Part shown: positions 9,278 through 19,100 of the stretch, one piece after another
Layout: the number at the start of each line of letters is the position of its first letter
How positions within the stretch are numbered: the stretch's first letter is position 1
Source: Candidatus Binatus sp.
Lineage (GTDB): Bacteria; Desulfobacterota; Binatia; Binatales; Binataceae
Length of the DNA: 47,998 bases
Direction of reading: 5' to 3'
Assembly: GCF_030646925.1 (NCBI RefSeq)
Contig: NZ_JAUSKL010000020.1
Coordinates: 1-47,998, forward strand
The notes under the pieces: generated by a model
The model's input: only the letters and a program-made list of their open reading frames with translations
Database searches by the model: none
What the model was told of the DNA's origin: nothing
Translations under genes and position numbers: made by a program

Positions 9278-9501
9278 CTCTGTCCCCCGGGTGGTTCTTC
9301 AGCAGCCGAAGCCCACAACTCTTTTAAGATATTACTCCAGCGCCGTCCACGGTCCACTATTCCGCAGCTACCGCCGCCGACTTATCCAATGCGACCAAAA
9401 GTCAAAAGCTGGATGCGCAGACGTTCGAGTTGTGGGGTGCTCATCGCGCGTCACCTCCTTCGCTCTGGCTGACCGCGTCCACGGCCGCGGTCCCAGTCCA
9501 A

Positions 9502-10011
9502 TCACGAGCTGGCATGCCGCAGGAGAGCCAAAGAGACTGTTCTCGGGGACTCGTATTTGAGCGGCGAGCACGGCGTCTCCGCTAGCTTGACCGCCAGAGT
9601 CACCAAATCGATTGACGGATTGTCCTCAATTTCAAAGCGAGCGAGCAAAGCCAGGTCGTTGAGCGAGCCCAGCACGCGGCGGTTCGCGGTCACGCCGATC
9701 GCAAACGACCCCATCTCTCGCACTTCCCGACCCACGATAGCCCCTGCTCCGATGCCTTGCAGCACCGACCGAGCGGCATCGTGAAAACGCGGACTGAAGG
9801 AAGACGCGCCTCTGGCTTCAACGATCACCGGGAGCAGCGACCGTTCGCTAATGCAAATGATAAGCGGCACATGCCTGACGAAAACCAGATTGGCATACCA
9901 GTTGCCGAGGCGATTGGTCGGTGAAAGCGGATCGACGATCGCTTCTGCGCCCAAACGTTTCAGGAGTTTGCGAGTACAGCGGATAGTCAGCACATTCCCG
10001 ACGGTTTGCAT
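9502..10011 (-). CDS. DUF6933-like conserved protein
   Basis: 169 residues beginning MQTVGNVLTIRCTRKLLKRL, then GNWYANLVFVRHVPLIICI. The LTIRCTRKLLKRL start and the following W-YANL-F strand match my memory of the DUF6933 family, which has no assigned function. There is no signal peptide or membrane segment. It stands alone, with 224 bp to the enoyl-CoA hydratase downstream and no recognised gene immediately upstream. Confidence 0.6.
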   Translation of the reverse strand: MQTVGNVLTIRCTRKLLKRLGAEAIVDPLSPTNRLGNWYANLVFVRHVPLIICISERSLLPVIVEARGASSFSPRFHDAARSVLQGIGAGAIVGREVREMGSFAIGVTANRRVLGSLNDLALLARFEIEDNPSIDLVTLAVKLAETPCSPLKYESPRTVSLALLRHASS

Positions 10012-10287
10012 TCAAGGGTGTGTCGGTTGAGTCGCCGACCCGCCGGCCGACCAACTGACAAAGCCCTCAGGAGTTTTCCAAGGCTCGACTATCGCACGCA
10101 TTTGGAGTTTTGAGTAGACACATGTCGATGCCTACCGAGCACGCGTCGATTACGCGCAATCTCATGGACTCTGCGGCAAGGATGTCGACTACCACAGAGA
10201 ATTCGGCGAGCAAGGTAGACACCCTCTTCCAAAGTGATCGCGTTGCCCCCTCCCTCGCGATCGCGTCGACAGTCGCCCTTGGGCCAA

Positions 10288-11171
10288 CTAGTTCGACGAC
10301 ATCGCCCAGTTGCGGGCGTCCTCTCCCGGCGAGTAGCCGATGATGCTTTGAGAAGGATTGCGATTGACTAGCCGCCGCAAATATAGCGGATGCTTCATGC
10401 TGCGAACTTCGTGCTCGACGGCAAACAACACTTTGCCGTTGTCAGGGTCGACAATATCCTGGAATCGATACTGATGCTGATCGCTCTCCTGACTGATCAG
10501 TCCCTTCGCAACCAGACGGCGATGGGGACCTGAGAAATCGTTAATGTAGATTTGAATATGATGTTGATCGTAGGGCTGACTTAGCCGGTTAGTTTCCCGG
10601 AAAAAAAGATTTTGCCCAGTCCCGGCGGTGACGCAGGCAAAGCGGCCCTGCGCGTCCTCCAGCGGTGCTGCTTGCGCGCCTAGAATCTGCGAGTAAAAAC
10701 GCGCGATCCCGTCAGCTGTTCCAACCGGCACGTCAAACTCGACGTAGGGGATACCAACCGCCATGGGGCCGAAGCGCTGATTCGGAGCAAAGCAACGAAT
10801 CCGATTGCCCCACGGACAAAGCGCCTCGATGAATCCGTCACGCTCATGACATTCAAACCGCGTGTCGGCGAGCGACTCACGTACGCGGCTCAGGCGCTGC
10901 GGCAGGGCGTCATAGTCCGAGACAACCACCCCGATATGACCGCGCAACACCTGGGGCTTGCTGGTGGGTAAATGGAATTGCTGACGGCCCGCATTAACCC
11001 ACATATTGGCCGGACCGGTCATCATGTAGGGTCACGCGTCAAACCCAGTCCGTTGATATAAAACAACGCCGCCTTCTCTTGATCGGGAACAGTTACGTTA
11101 ACATGCTCGAGGGCAACGATATTGCCGAGGTCTTCAGCTGCGCGATCATAGGGTTTACCGGCTTCCATCAT
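10288..11171 (-). pseudogene. VOC-superfamily (glyoxalase/dioxygenase-like) gene with one frameshift
   Basis: The downstream frame (from 11025) encodes 245 residues with paired beta-alpha-beta-beta-beta modules, including HIGVVVSDYDALP, YVEFDVPVGTADGIARFYSQ and HHIQIYINDF. The sequence upstream, in another minus-strand frame from ATG 11171, reads LGNIVALEHVNVTVPDQEKA and then AALFYINGLGLTRDP, which is the missing first VOC strand set. The two frames join at the GGG of 11029-11031, where one base is lacking. A repaired protein would be about 294 residues. Either a sequencing indel or a real mutation could explain it. Confidence 0.75.
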
Positions 11172-11354
11172 TTCTGGCCATGGCGCCTGGAGCGTCAAGG
11201 CCGGCGTCCCCTAACAGCTTGCGAACTCGGGCGGGTCGCGGTGATGACGCAGCCTGTGAGCCGTCGCCAGTCCGTTGCGATAGGCCTTGCTGTGTAAGCG
11301 TCTCCTGCGATGAGTCAAAAAGGATATTCCGGTTTAGAAGCAAGGGAGCAACCT

Positions 11355-12765
11355 ATGGCATCGCAGACTCAGCGGACCAGTATTACCGAATTGAGCGGCC
11401 CTGCACCGATGCCGCTGCAAGCTTACGACCTCGCTAATCTAGGCTATGTGGAGGAGGAGTTTCTCCTTCAAGGCACAGCTACATGCTTCAAGTTCATCGG
11501 CGAACGCACCGCCGAGGGAAAATGGCTCGTAGAACCTGATCGGCGGGCACCGTTCGTCACGCGTCTACTCGTTCGACGTCCCGCGAACTCCGCGCGATTC
11601 AGCGGAACCGTCATCGTCGAATGGAACAACGTAAGCGGTGGCATCGACGCATCGCCCGATTGGACCCTGCTTCATCGCCATATCGTTCGGCGTGGCCACG
11701 CGTGGGTAGGAGTGACGGCACAGAAGGTCGGCGTTGACGGGGGGAGGATTGGTCGACGGGCTCCATCTGAAGAAGATCTCGCCCGAGCGCTACGGAGCAC
11801 TCGTCCACCCTGGCGATGCCTGGTCTTTTGACATCTTCAGTCAGGCCGGGGCTGCGCTGCGAACTCCTGGTTCATCACCGCTTGGTAAGTTCCAGCCGGC
11901 CAGACTAGTCGCGATCGGCGAGTCGCAATCGGCGATGTACCTGATCACCTACATAAACGCGATCGACTCGATCGCGCGAGTTTACGATGGCTTCTTCGTT
12001 CACGGACGCGGCATCTCCGGCGCGCCGCTCGACGGCTCATCGCTTATTCGAGGTGGTGGTAATATTGCAGACCGATTGCGCAACTCACCCGCTGAGCGTA
12101 TCCGCGATGACGCCCGCGTCCCGGTGCTGGTGCTTCAGAGCGAAACCGAGGTCCTTTCTCTGGGAGGCGGGCGCCCTAAGCAACCCGACTCCGAGCGCTT
12201 GCGTCTATGGGAAATAGCCGACACAGCGCACGCTGACACTTACCTTATTATCGCAGGTCCACAAGACGATGGTCGGCTGACGCTCGAGCGTTTCGCCGAA
12301 CTTCTCAAGCCTACAAATCACCTGGTAATCGGCGACACCGAGAGTCAAATCAATTCCGGGCCGCAGCAACACTACGTCGGCCACGCAGCAATCGAAGCCC
12401 TCGACCGATGGATGCGCGGCGGCGCTGCTCCATCATCTGCTCTACGACTGGAGATCGACGGGAGCGCCACCGGGTTCTTGCTCGACGAAAATGGGAATGC
12501 TGCAGGCGGAATCCGCACCCCGTGGGTCGACGTTCCGACGGGAATCCTCTCCGGGCTCGGTCAGAGCGGAGGCGTATTCGGATTTCTGTTCGGCACAACC
12601 AAACTGTTCGAGGCCGCTAGCCTCGCCGGACTCTATCCGGGCGGAAAGCAAGAGTACGTGGCGCGGTTCGTGCGGTCGCTCGACGAGGCGATCTCAAAAG
12701 GCTTCCTGGTTGCCGACGATCGCGAAGAAATCGCTTCATTAGCAGCCGCTTCCTTCAACGCCTGA
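11355..12765 (+). pseudogene. Alpha/beta-hydrolase domain protein (Abhydrolase_10-like) with one frameshift
   Basis: Frame one (from ATG 11355, with GGGAG upstream) encodes the N-terminal part, including TVIVEWNNVSGGIDASPDWT and VTAQKVGVDGG. Frame two continues as GLVDGLHLKKISPERYG, then LVAIGESQSAMYLITYINA, which holds the nucleophile elbow GESQS, to the stop at 12765. They join inside the six-G run 11739-11744, which has one base too many. A repaired protein is about 469 residues. The GxSxS elbow and overall shape match the uncharacterised alpha/beta-hydrolase family common in catabolic soil bacteria. It starts about 180 bp from the divergent VOC gene. Confidence 0.78.
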
Positions 12766-13030
12766 GCGTTCAGCTATGCCCGTCTTTTGCGAACTGGTCG
12801 CGAGACGTTCATTTCCGTCGAGCCGCTGCTGCACTCCCGCCCAAACCTCGCGTGGCAAAGTCGCTTCGTGCTGCCCGGGACGGCGCTCCTTGTCGCTTCT
12901 CAAAACTTGGTCTGGTCCGGACTCCAGCGCCAGTTGACTCGGGCAGTTCCGCAGGCCCAATCTCTCAATTCCATATTCGCTCGGAATGGGCCTAACTCCG
13001 GTCGCCCGGCTTCGCTCGAAGGGGATAGAG

Positions 13031-14057
13031 ATGACAGGAAAGAGGCGCTATTGGGGACTGCTGTTTCCGTCCGACGCGGCAACCATGTCTCAGGTTGCAC
13101 AAGGGTGCGAAGCCGCCGGCTTGGAAGGGATCTGGGCCGTACAACTCTACGGACCGCCGTTTTTGTCGCTCGCTGCGGCTGCGATGGTCACCAAGCGCCT
13201 CAAACTCGGGAGCGGTGTCGCGCTCGCGTTTACCAGAAGCCCGCTCGAAACCGCGCTCAGTGCAATCGATGTCGACACGATGAGTGGCGGGCGGATGGTG
13301 CTCGGGCTTGGAACGAGTATTCGATGGTGGAACGAGAGCTGGCATGGCGTCGCCTATGGTAAACCCATCGCCCATCTGCGTGAGGTGGTCCGCATGGTAC
13401 GCGAGATCATTGCGGGTGCGCACGGCGGCAAACTCGGCAAGATCGCCGGTGAATATCACCAGCTCGATCTGAGGGGCTTCAGCACAATGGCGCCGCCGGT
13501 ACGAAATCGGATTCCGATCTACCTGCCCGCGGTCTTCGAAAGCGCCGTACGCCTAGCTGGTGAAATCGCCGATGGTCTCCCGGGTCATCCAATATGGTCG
13601 GCTCGATGGATCGAGAACGAGGTTCAGGAGAATCTCGAAGCTTCGCTCAAGCAAGCGGGGCGCCAGCGTTCGGAGTTTGATCTCAACGTGTGGGCGTTCG
13701 TAACGATCGACGAGGATCGCAAGCCGGGCGATCAACGACGCGCGGGCGACGGTCGCATTCTATTCCTCGATGGCGCAATACGAGAAATACTTCGCGGCGC
13801 ACGGCTTTGGCGCAGAGGCTCGAGCGGCATGCGCCGCCGCACAGGGCGGCGATCAGGCTGCGATGTTCGCCTCGATTCCCGACGAGATGGTCACGACGTT
13901 CGCGGTAGCCGGCACGCCGGACGAGGTTCGCGGGCGAGTCGAAAAGCTGTGGGAAAGCGCGAACTCGATGACGCTCGCGCCGCCAGCTGTCGGCCTCGAC
14001 GGCGCGAGTATCGCGCGCCACCAGACCGCAATCGCGAAGATGTTCTATACCGTTTGA
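13031..14057 (+). pseudogene. LLM-class (luciferase-like) flavin oxidoreductase with one frameshift
   Basis: From ATG 13031 the frame reads KRRYWGLLFPSDAATMSQVA, then LEGIWAVQLYGPPF and DTMSGGRMVLGLGTS, typical of LLM/F420-dependent TIM-barrel oxidoreductases. Near 13724-13728 (a GGG run) the frame is lost. The remainder continues in the next frame as AINDARATVAFYSSMAQYEK and ends at 14057 after VAGTPDEVRGRVEKLWE, a typical LLM C-terminus. A repaired product is about 341 residues. The flavin or F420 choice and the substrate are unknown. It follows the frameshifted hydrolase after 265 bp, which hold only the motif GCTTCTCAAAACTT. Confidence 0.78.
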
Positions 14058-14157
14058 CCTTGCGAAAATGTGTCCGCGCTCCGACATGCAATCCGTACGA
14101 CGAGCGTGAATGAGATCAAGATCGTTGATCTGTCGAAGAACCTCGATGTCGGGGGTG

Positions 14158-14468
14158 GTGGCTTCTCAAAACTTAGTCCGCACGAATTCATTGGTGGTTT
14201 CGAACGCCTGGCGATAGCCTGCCCTCATGGCGATGCCGACAAGCGGAGCGGTCCCGGTCGCCCGAAGCGAACCCCGAACCCGCACCGCGTTGCTGTTGGA
14301 AGAGATCGCGCTGCGCCATCAAATCGCCGTGCTCGAGCGCAGCGGAACTAATCGCCCGTTGTGGCTTCTCAAAACTTGATCCGGGCGGATTCATTGGTGG
14401 TTTTGATCGCCTGCGGATAAGCCTTCGTTCAATGCGATGCCGGTAAGGGGAGCATTCCTGGTTGTCGC
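14158..14468. repeat. Two diverged direct copies of a roughly 100-bp sequence
   Basis: Copy one is about 14158-14260 and copy two about 14361-14468, spaced by 203 bp. Both begin GTGGCTTCTCAAAACTT, continue with a shared ATTCATTGGTGGTTT segment, and reach a shared GCGATGCCG segment. A third occurrence of the leading GCTTCTCAAAACTT lies near 12896. They look like ends of a decayed insertion sequence. Confidence 0.55.
14227..14379 (+). pseudogene. Truncated integrase-core transposase N-terminus
   Basis: A 50-codon frame from ATG 14227 contains ALLLEEIALRHQIAVLERSG. This resembles the N-terminus of IS481-like/integrase-core transposases, where a helical RxENxALRHQLAVLxR motif is common. It is cut off by the start of the second copy of the 100-bp repeat, which contributes the last residues (WLLKT). 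No DDE catalytic region remains. Confidence 0.45.
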
Positions 14469-14598
14469 TACCGAAAACCCCGGATCTGAAGGTTGGGCGG
14501 CAGCGTACTGACGAGGCCGCATCCAACCCGTCGCTTCCTAAGTAATACCGCACGATGGATCGTCCTGTTTGGCCCGTTGAATGAACCTCAAAGCGGCT

Positions 14599-14682
14599 TC
14601 CCTGTTATTCGAAGAAAATTCCCTGTTCCTCTGAAATAATTCCCTGTTCCAGCAAAATAATTCCCTGTTCGGTTGAGTAGGG
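14599..14682. repeat. 21-bp tandem repeats, four units
   Basis: TCCCTGTT begins at 14599, 14620, 14641 and 14662, an exact 21-bp period. Units share TCCCTGTTCC at the front and AAATAAT at the back, with a variable middle. The minus strand would read a 7-residue GNYFxGT repeat, but that frame lacks other coding character. Similar arrays with TTCCCTGTTC units occur as noncoding repeats in soil proteobacteria, from memory. Confidence 0.7.
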
Positions 14683-14770
14683 AATTCTCACAAAAACCCG
14701 AGAGAAGATAAGGCTTATTTGGCTCCAAGGCGGCCCTGGGAGGGCCGAAATCGCGATAATTCCCTGTATT

Positions 14771-14789
14771 TTCCCTGATGATCAGGGAA
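14771..14789. repeat. Perfect 9-bp palindrome made from the tandem-repeat motif
   Basis: TTCCCTGAT and ATCAGGGAA flank a single central G. The arms carry the same TTCCCTG core as the 21-bp tandem repeats about 110 bp upstream, and another TCCCTGT unit sits directly before it at 14761. Confidence 0.65.
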
Positions 14790-14794
14790 TTCGA

Positions 14795-15413
14795 TGCGGA
14801 GAGCAGTTCGCATCGGACTGCGTCATCCGCCAAGCAGTCCTCGATGTTCGGCATTCTCCGCCGAACCTTCTGAAATTCGCGCGTGTGAACGGCTTCACGG
14901 CGATCAAAGGGAACTGGAGAATCCCCGATTGCCGACATCGTGGCGTATCTCGCCGGGTTCCTCTCCGCCCGCCGTTCACCCGGTGCGCTCTCCGCTCAAC
15001 GGCCGCTCCACCAAGCCCCCTATCTGGCGCGCGGACTGCAAAAGCCTCGAGACGATTTCGCGGTTGCTCAGGTTGTGATCGGCACTATCGGCCGCGACCA
15101 ATCACTCGCTCTTAATCCAGATCGAGATACTCATTCAACAACCCGGCCCGATGCGTCGTACGCGAATATCCCGTTGACGAGGTGCGGCTTTTTTCCACGC
15201 GATGGGTGGCGCTCGGCCGGTTGGAGCGGGACCAATGATGGCTCCTCGCAAAGCGGAGGATAGCCACCGCGCGAACGTCCGAGCCGCAGTTTTGGGGCTG
15301 ACGCAAGCGGGTCCGCGCGCGATAAGATGCGTGAACTTGATTTGCGCCGCATTGGGTGAATCGGGCACAATCTGTCGGATTCAGCGGCTTAGGCATACAC
15401 GAGAGGAGGCAGC
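14795..15413. other. Noncoding debris, no gene recognised
   Basis: Several overlapping short frames exist on both strands, but none has a ribosome binding site or a recognisable domain. The first 150 bp (to about 14940) look like the continuation of the repeat element that carries the TTCCCTG units. The rest, up to the lipoprotein gene, shows nothing I can name. Confidence 0.5.
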
Positions 15414-15704
15414 ATGCGATCACCAATCCGACGCGCGAGGTTCTGGATTCTCGCACTAGTTCCGTTACTTGCCCCTTTGTACTCGTGCGCGGGAGCCGGT
15501 GGCGGTCGGGCGGTCAATTGCGACATCGTCCGGCTGCAGCGGGATGAGGGCCTCCCTCCGTCGCAGATCGCGGCAAGCTTCCAGGTCAGCGAGGCTGATA
15601 TCGCCAAATGCGCCAACGCGAGCCCCGCGGCCAAAGCGGCTCCTCCGCCGGTCGAATCGGGTGAATCGTCTCCGAGCGGCTCGCAAGGCAAGTCATTACC
15701 TTAA
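15414..15704 (+). CDS. Small putative lipoprotein
   Basis: 96 residues. A strong AGGAGG site lies 5 bp before ATG 15414. The N-terminus is a lipoprotein-type signal: positively charged MRSPIRRARF, a hydrophobic core WILALVPLLAPL, then a lipobox-like LYSC at 22-25. The mature part begins CAGAGGG and ends in a Pro/Ser/Gly-rich tail. A short central region (about 35-66) with LPPSQIAASFQVSEADIAKC looks like a helix-turn-helix-like helical pair. No function can be assigned. Confidence 0.6.
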   Translation: MRSPIRRARFWILALVPLLAPLYSCAGAGGGRAVNCDIVRLQRDEGLPPSQIAASFQVSEADIAKCANASPAAKAAPPPVESGESSPSGSQGKSLP

Positions 15705-15869
15705 TCGCTCAGAGCGTCCTGGCTTGGAGCGCCGGCCACAGGTGATTCCTGCTCGATTCTCTCCGTCGAGAACCGAGCCGGTGCTATTCGGCTGCCGAGC
15801 TGCTCGTTTGGACGCTAACCGGAATGCGGCGCTCGACACGTAATTGATCGATCCGTGAAGCATCTCAGT

Positions 15870-15945
15870 TCAGAGCTGGGCAACCACCTTGATCTCAACC
15901 AGCGCGCCCGGGATGGCGAGTGCCCTTGTTCTCTTCGTGCCCTTT
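15870..15945 (-). pseudogene. RidA/YjgF-family C-terminal remnant
   Basis: The minus strand reads TRALAIPGALVEIKVVAQL and then a stop at 15870. This matches the typical C-terminus of RidA (enamine/imine deaminase) proteins, where a proline-glycine-alanine-x-VEI strand ends the fold. Upstream the sequence runs directly into the dispersed repeat at 15943, so only the last 25 or so codons survive. Confidence 0.4.
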
Positions 15946-16060
15946 ACTAACAGGCCGAAGACCGCATCCTTACCCGATGCGATTCGGCCCTCCGGCCCGA
16001 AGTCGGCTTCGCATCGCCACGGGAAGCCCCCTTCGACCGAACCTCAGGGTAAACTCCACC
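15943..16060 (+). repeat. Dispersed repeat, type 1 (copy 1)
   Basis: About 118 bp from TTTACTAACAG to GGGTAAACTCCACC. The reverse complement recurs at 39299-39417, and a shortened copy lies at 41392-41430. The centre (15979-16012) is the 34-bp palindrome-like core that starts GCGATTCGGCCC and ends GTCGGCTTCGC, which also occurs at 31866, 39344 and 47788. The rest of 15705-16137 holds only the RidA remnant and AT-rich sequence before lhr. Confidence 0.8.
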
Positions 16061-16137
16061 TGCGTTAGGTTTCGGTTTTTTTATTCTTCAGTTTCCTTTT
16101 CTTCATGTTCGCGTCGCCGAGGTGATATAAAGTTCGG

Positions 16138-19100
16138 ATGCGCGCCGCGATTTCGAAATTCCATCCCGCGGTTCGCGGCTGGTTCGAGCGCCGCTTCGGC
16201 GCGCCGTCGCGCGCGCAGGAAGCAGGATGGCCCGTTATCGGCGCCGCGAATCAATCGCCCGGCTACGACGTGCTCCTCTGCGCGCCCACTGGCAGCGGCA
16301 AAACGCTCGCCGCATTTCTGTGGGCGATCAATGGTCTCGTGCTCGACGCCGAGCGCGGCGACCTGCGCGACGAAGTCTCGGTGCTGTACGTTTCGCCGCT
16401 GAAGGCGCTCGCCAACGACATCAGACTGAATCTCGAGGAGCCGCTGCAAGGCGTGCGCGAAGTTGCCGCCGAGTCCGGTCTCGATTGCTCGAAGATTCGC
16501 GCCGGGCTCCGCACCGGCGATACTTCCGCGAGCGAACGCACCCAGATGCTCCGCCGTCCGCCGCACATTCTCGTCACCACGCCGGAATCGCTCTTCATCC
16601 TGCTGACCTCGCCGAAATTCCGCGAGAAGCTGTCCGCGGTTCGCCACGTGATCGTCGATGAATTGCACGCACTCGCCGGCAACAAGCGCGGCGCGCATCT
16701 GGCGCTGACGCTCGAACGCCTCGAGCGCTACGTCATGCAGAGCGGTGGTCGGCGGCCCAATCGAATCGGGCTGTCCGCGACGCTCAATCCGATCGAGCAG
16801 CTTGCCGAATTTCTGGCCGGCTTCGACGTTGCCGATGACACCACGCGCACGCCGCGCCCGGTGCGGATCGTTCGTACCGACGATCGCGCGCGCCAGATGG
16901 ACCTCGAGGTGGTCGCCGCCGGTCCCGACCTCGGCCCGCTCGCGACGCATCCGCATTGGGACGCGATGTACGACGAAGTTGCGCGCCTCATCGGCGAGCA
17001 TCGCACCACGCTGGTCTTCACGCTGAGCCGTCGAACCGCCGAGCGCGTCGCAGTGAATCTGCAAAAACGCCTCGGCGCCGACGCCGTGATGGCGCATCAC
17101 GGCAGCCTCGCGCGCGCCGAGCGTCTCGACGCCGAACAAAAACTCAAGCGCGGCGAGTTGAAGGCGATCGTCGCAACCGCGTCGCTCGAACTCGGTATCG
17201 ACGTGGGCGCGGTCGAACTCGTTTGCCAGCTCGATTCCCCGCGCTCGATTTCCGCCGCCATCCAGCGCGTCGGCCGCTCCGGCCACAGTCTCGATGCGAC
17301 GCCCAAGGGCCGGTTCTTTGCGATGACGCTCGACGATTTGCTCGAATGCGGCGCGGCAATTCGCGCGATTCGCGGCGGACAACTCGACCAGGTCGAAATT
17401 CCGCTCGGATGCCTCGATGTCGCGGCCCAGCAAATCGTCGCGATCGCTGCCGAAGACGAGGAAATTTCCGAGATCGATCTCCTGTGCATTCTCCGCAGCG
17501 CGTACAATTTCGGTGGCCTCGATTCGGCCGGGCTGACGCACCTGCTCGAACAACTCGCCGCCGAACTCCCCGAACGAATCCAGGGCGCCGCGCCGAAAAT
17601 TTTCTACGATCGCATCAATCGCCGCTTGCGACCGCGCCGCTCCGCGCGCCTTGCCGCGATCACCTCGGGCGGCACGATCCCCGAAGCCGGCAACTACGAC
17701 GTCGTGATCGAATCGGAGGGCCGCAAAATCGGCGACGTCGAAGAGGACTTCGCGCAGGAATCGGTGCGCGGCGCGGTGTTTTCGCTCGGCTCGATGCCGT
17801 GGCAAATCCAGCGCATCTCGCGCGGACGCCTGATGGTCGAACCGGCGCCCGGCATGGCGCCGACGATGCCCTGGTGGCAGACCGAAGCCGGCGGCCGCTC
17901 GCAGGCACTGTCGTCCAGCATCAGCGATCTGCGCCACGAGATCGCCGATCGTCTCGAGCGCAACGAGTCGCCGCTCGAATGGCTGATGACCGAATGCGCG
18001 ATGACCGAACGCGCCGCGATGCAGGCAATCGATTATGTTCGCCGCGGCGTCGCTGCGCTCGGCGCGATCCCCGACGACAAGACCGTCGTCGTCGAGCGCT
18101 TCTTCGACGGTATCGGCGGCACTCAGATCGTCATCCACTCGCCGTTCGGAATCAGGCTGAATCGCGGACTCGGCCTCGCGCTGCGAAAACGCCTTTGCCA
18201 GTCGTTCGATTTCGAAATCCAGGCGTCCGCGATCGACGACGGCATCCTGCTCGCACTGAATTCGCGCCACAGCTTCCCGCTCGACACGCTGTTCTCGATG
18301 CTCAAATCGCGCAACGCGCGCGACGTGATGGTGCAGGCATTGCTCGCCGCCCCGATGTTCGAAGTGCGCTTCCGCCACGTCGCGACGCGCGCGCTCTCCG
18401 TGATGCGCTCCTCGCGCGGGCGCAAAGTCCCGGCCTGGATTCAGCGGCTGCGCTCGCAGGAATTGCTCTCGTCGATTTTTCCCGGCCAGCAGGCGTGCTT
18501 CGAAAATCGTCCGCCCGAAATAAAACTCCCCGATCATTTTGTGATCGACGAAACGATTCGAGAATGCCTCGAGGAATCAACCGATCTGCCCCGCACCGTG
18601 CAGATGCTCGACGGAATCGAGCGCGGCAGCATCCGCGTCGTCAGCGTCGATTCGATTGCCCCGTCGGTGTTTGCGCATCGATTGCTGCTCGCGTGGGACT
18701 ACTCCTTCCTCGACGACGGCGAGCGCGCCAACCGCCGCTCGCGCACCGTCACGATGAATCGCGGCATGGCCGAAGATGTGTTCCGCAAGGAAGATTTGTC
18801 CGAGATGCTCGCGAGCGACGCGGTCGATACCGTTGTCGCCGAAGTGAGCGGACGCGCGCCCGGGCGCAGACCGCGCTCTCGCGACGAGTTGTGCGAACTG
18901 ATTCGCGCGCACGGCTCGCTTACTCAATTCGAAATTGAAGAACGCCTCGACGACAACTGGCGTGCGATGATTTCCGAACTCGACGCCGAGCATCGAATCG
19001 CGCGCATTAATTTCGGTATCGATTCCGGCGCCGCCGAACGAATCATCGCGGCCGACGACGCCACATTGTTTGCCGCCGCGTATCCCGACGCGAGGATCGA

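Noticed and set aside
10012-10287. Minus-strand remnants such as NAITLEEGVYLARRIL, or an open plus-strand frame from 10110
   Set aside because: No family could be recognised, frames break often, and there is no ribosome binding site. Left as unassigned intergenic DNA.
14588-14938. Minus-strand frame with GNYFxGT peptide repeats as a repeat protein
   Set aside because: The repeats come from a 21-bp DNA repeat with a period that happens to be divisible by three. The rest of the frame has no coding features.
16081-18537. A very long open frame on the minus strand, antisense to lhr
   Set aside because: It is a shadow of the high-GC codon pattern of lhr. It has no ribosome binding site, and its composition (runs of Arg, Ala, His, Asp) is not protein-like. 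Similar antisense frames over acnA, ruvB and other genes were dismissed for the same reason.
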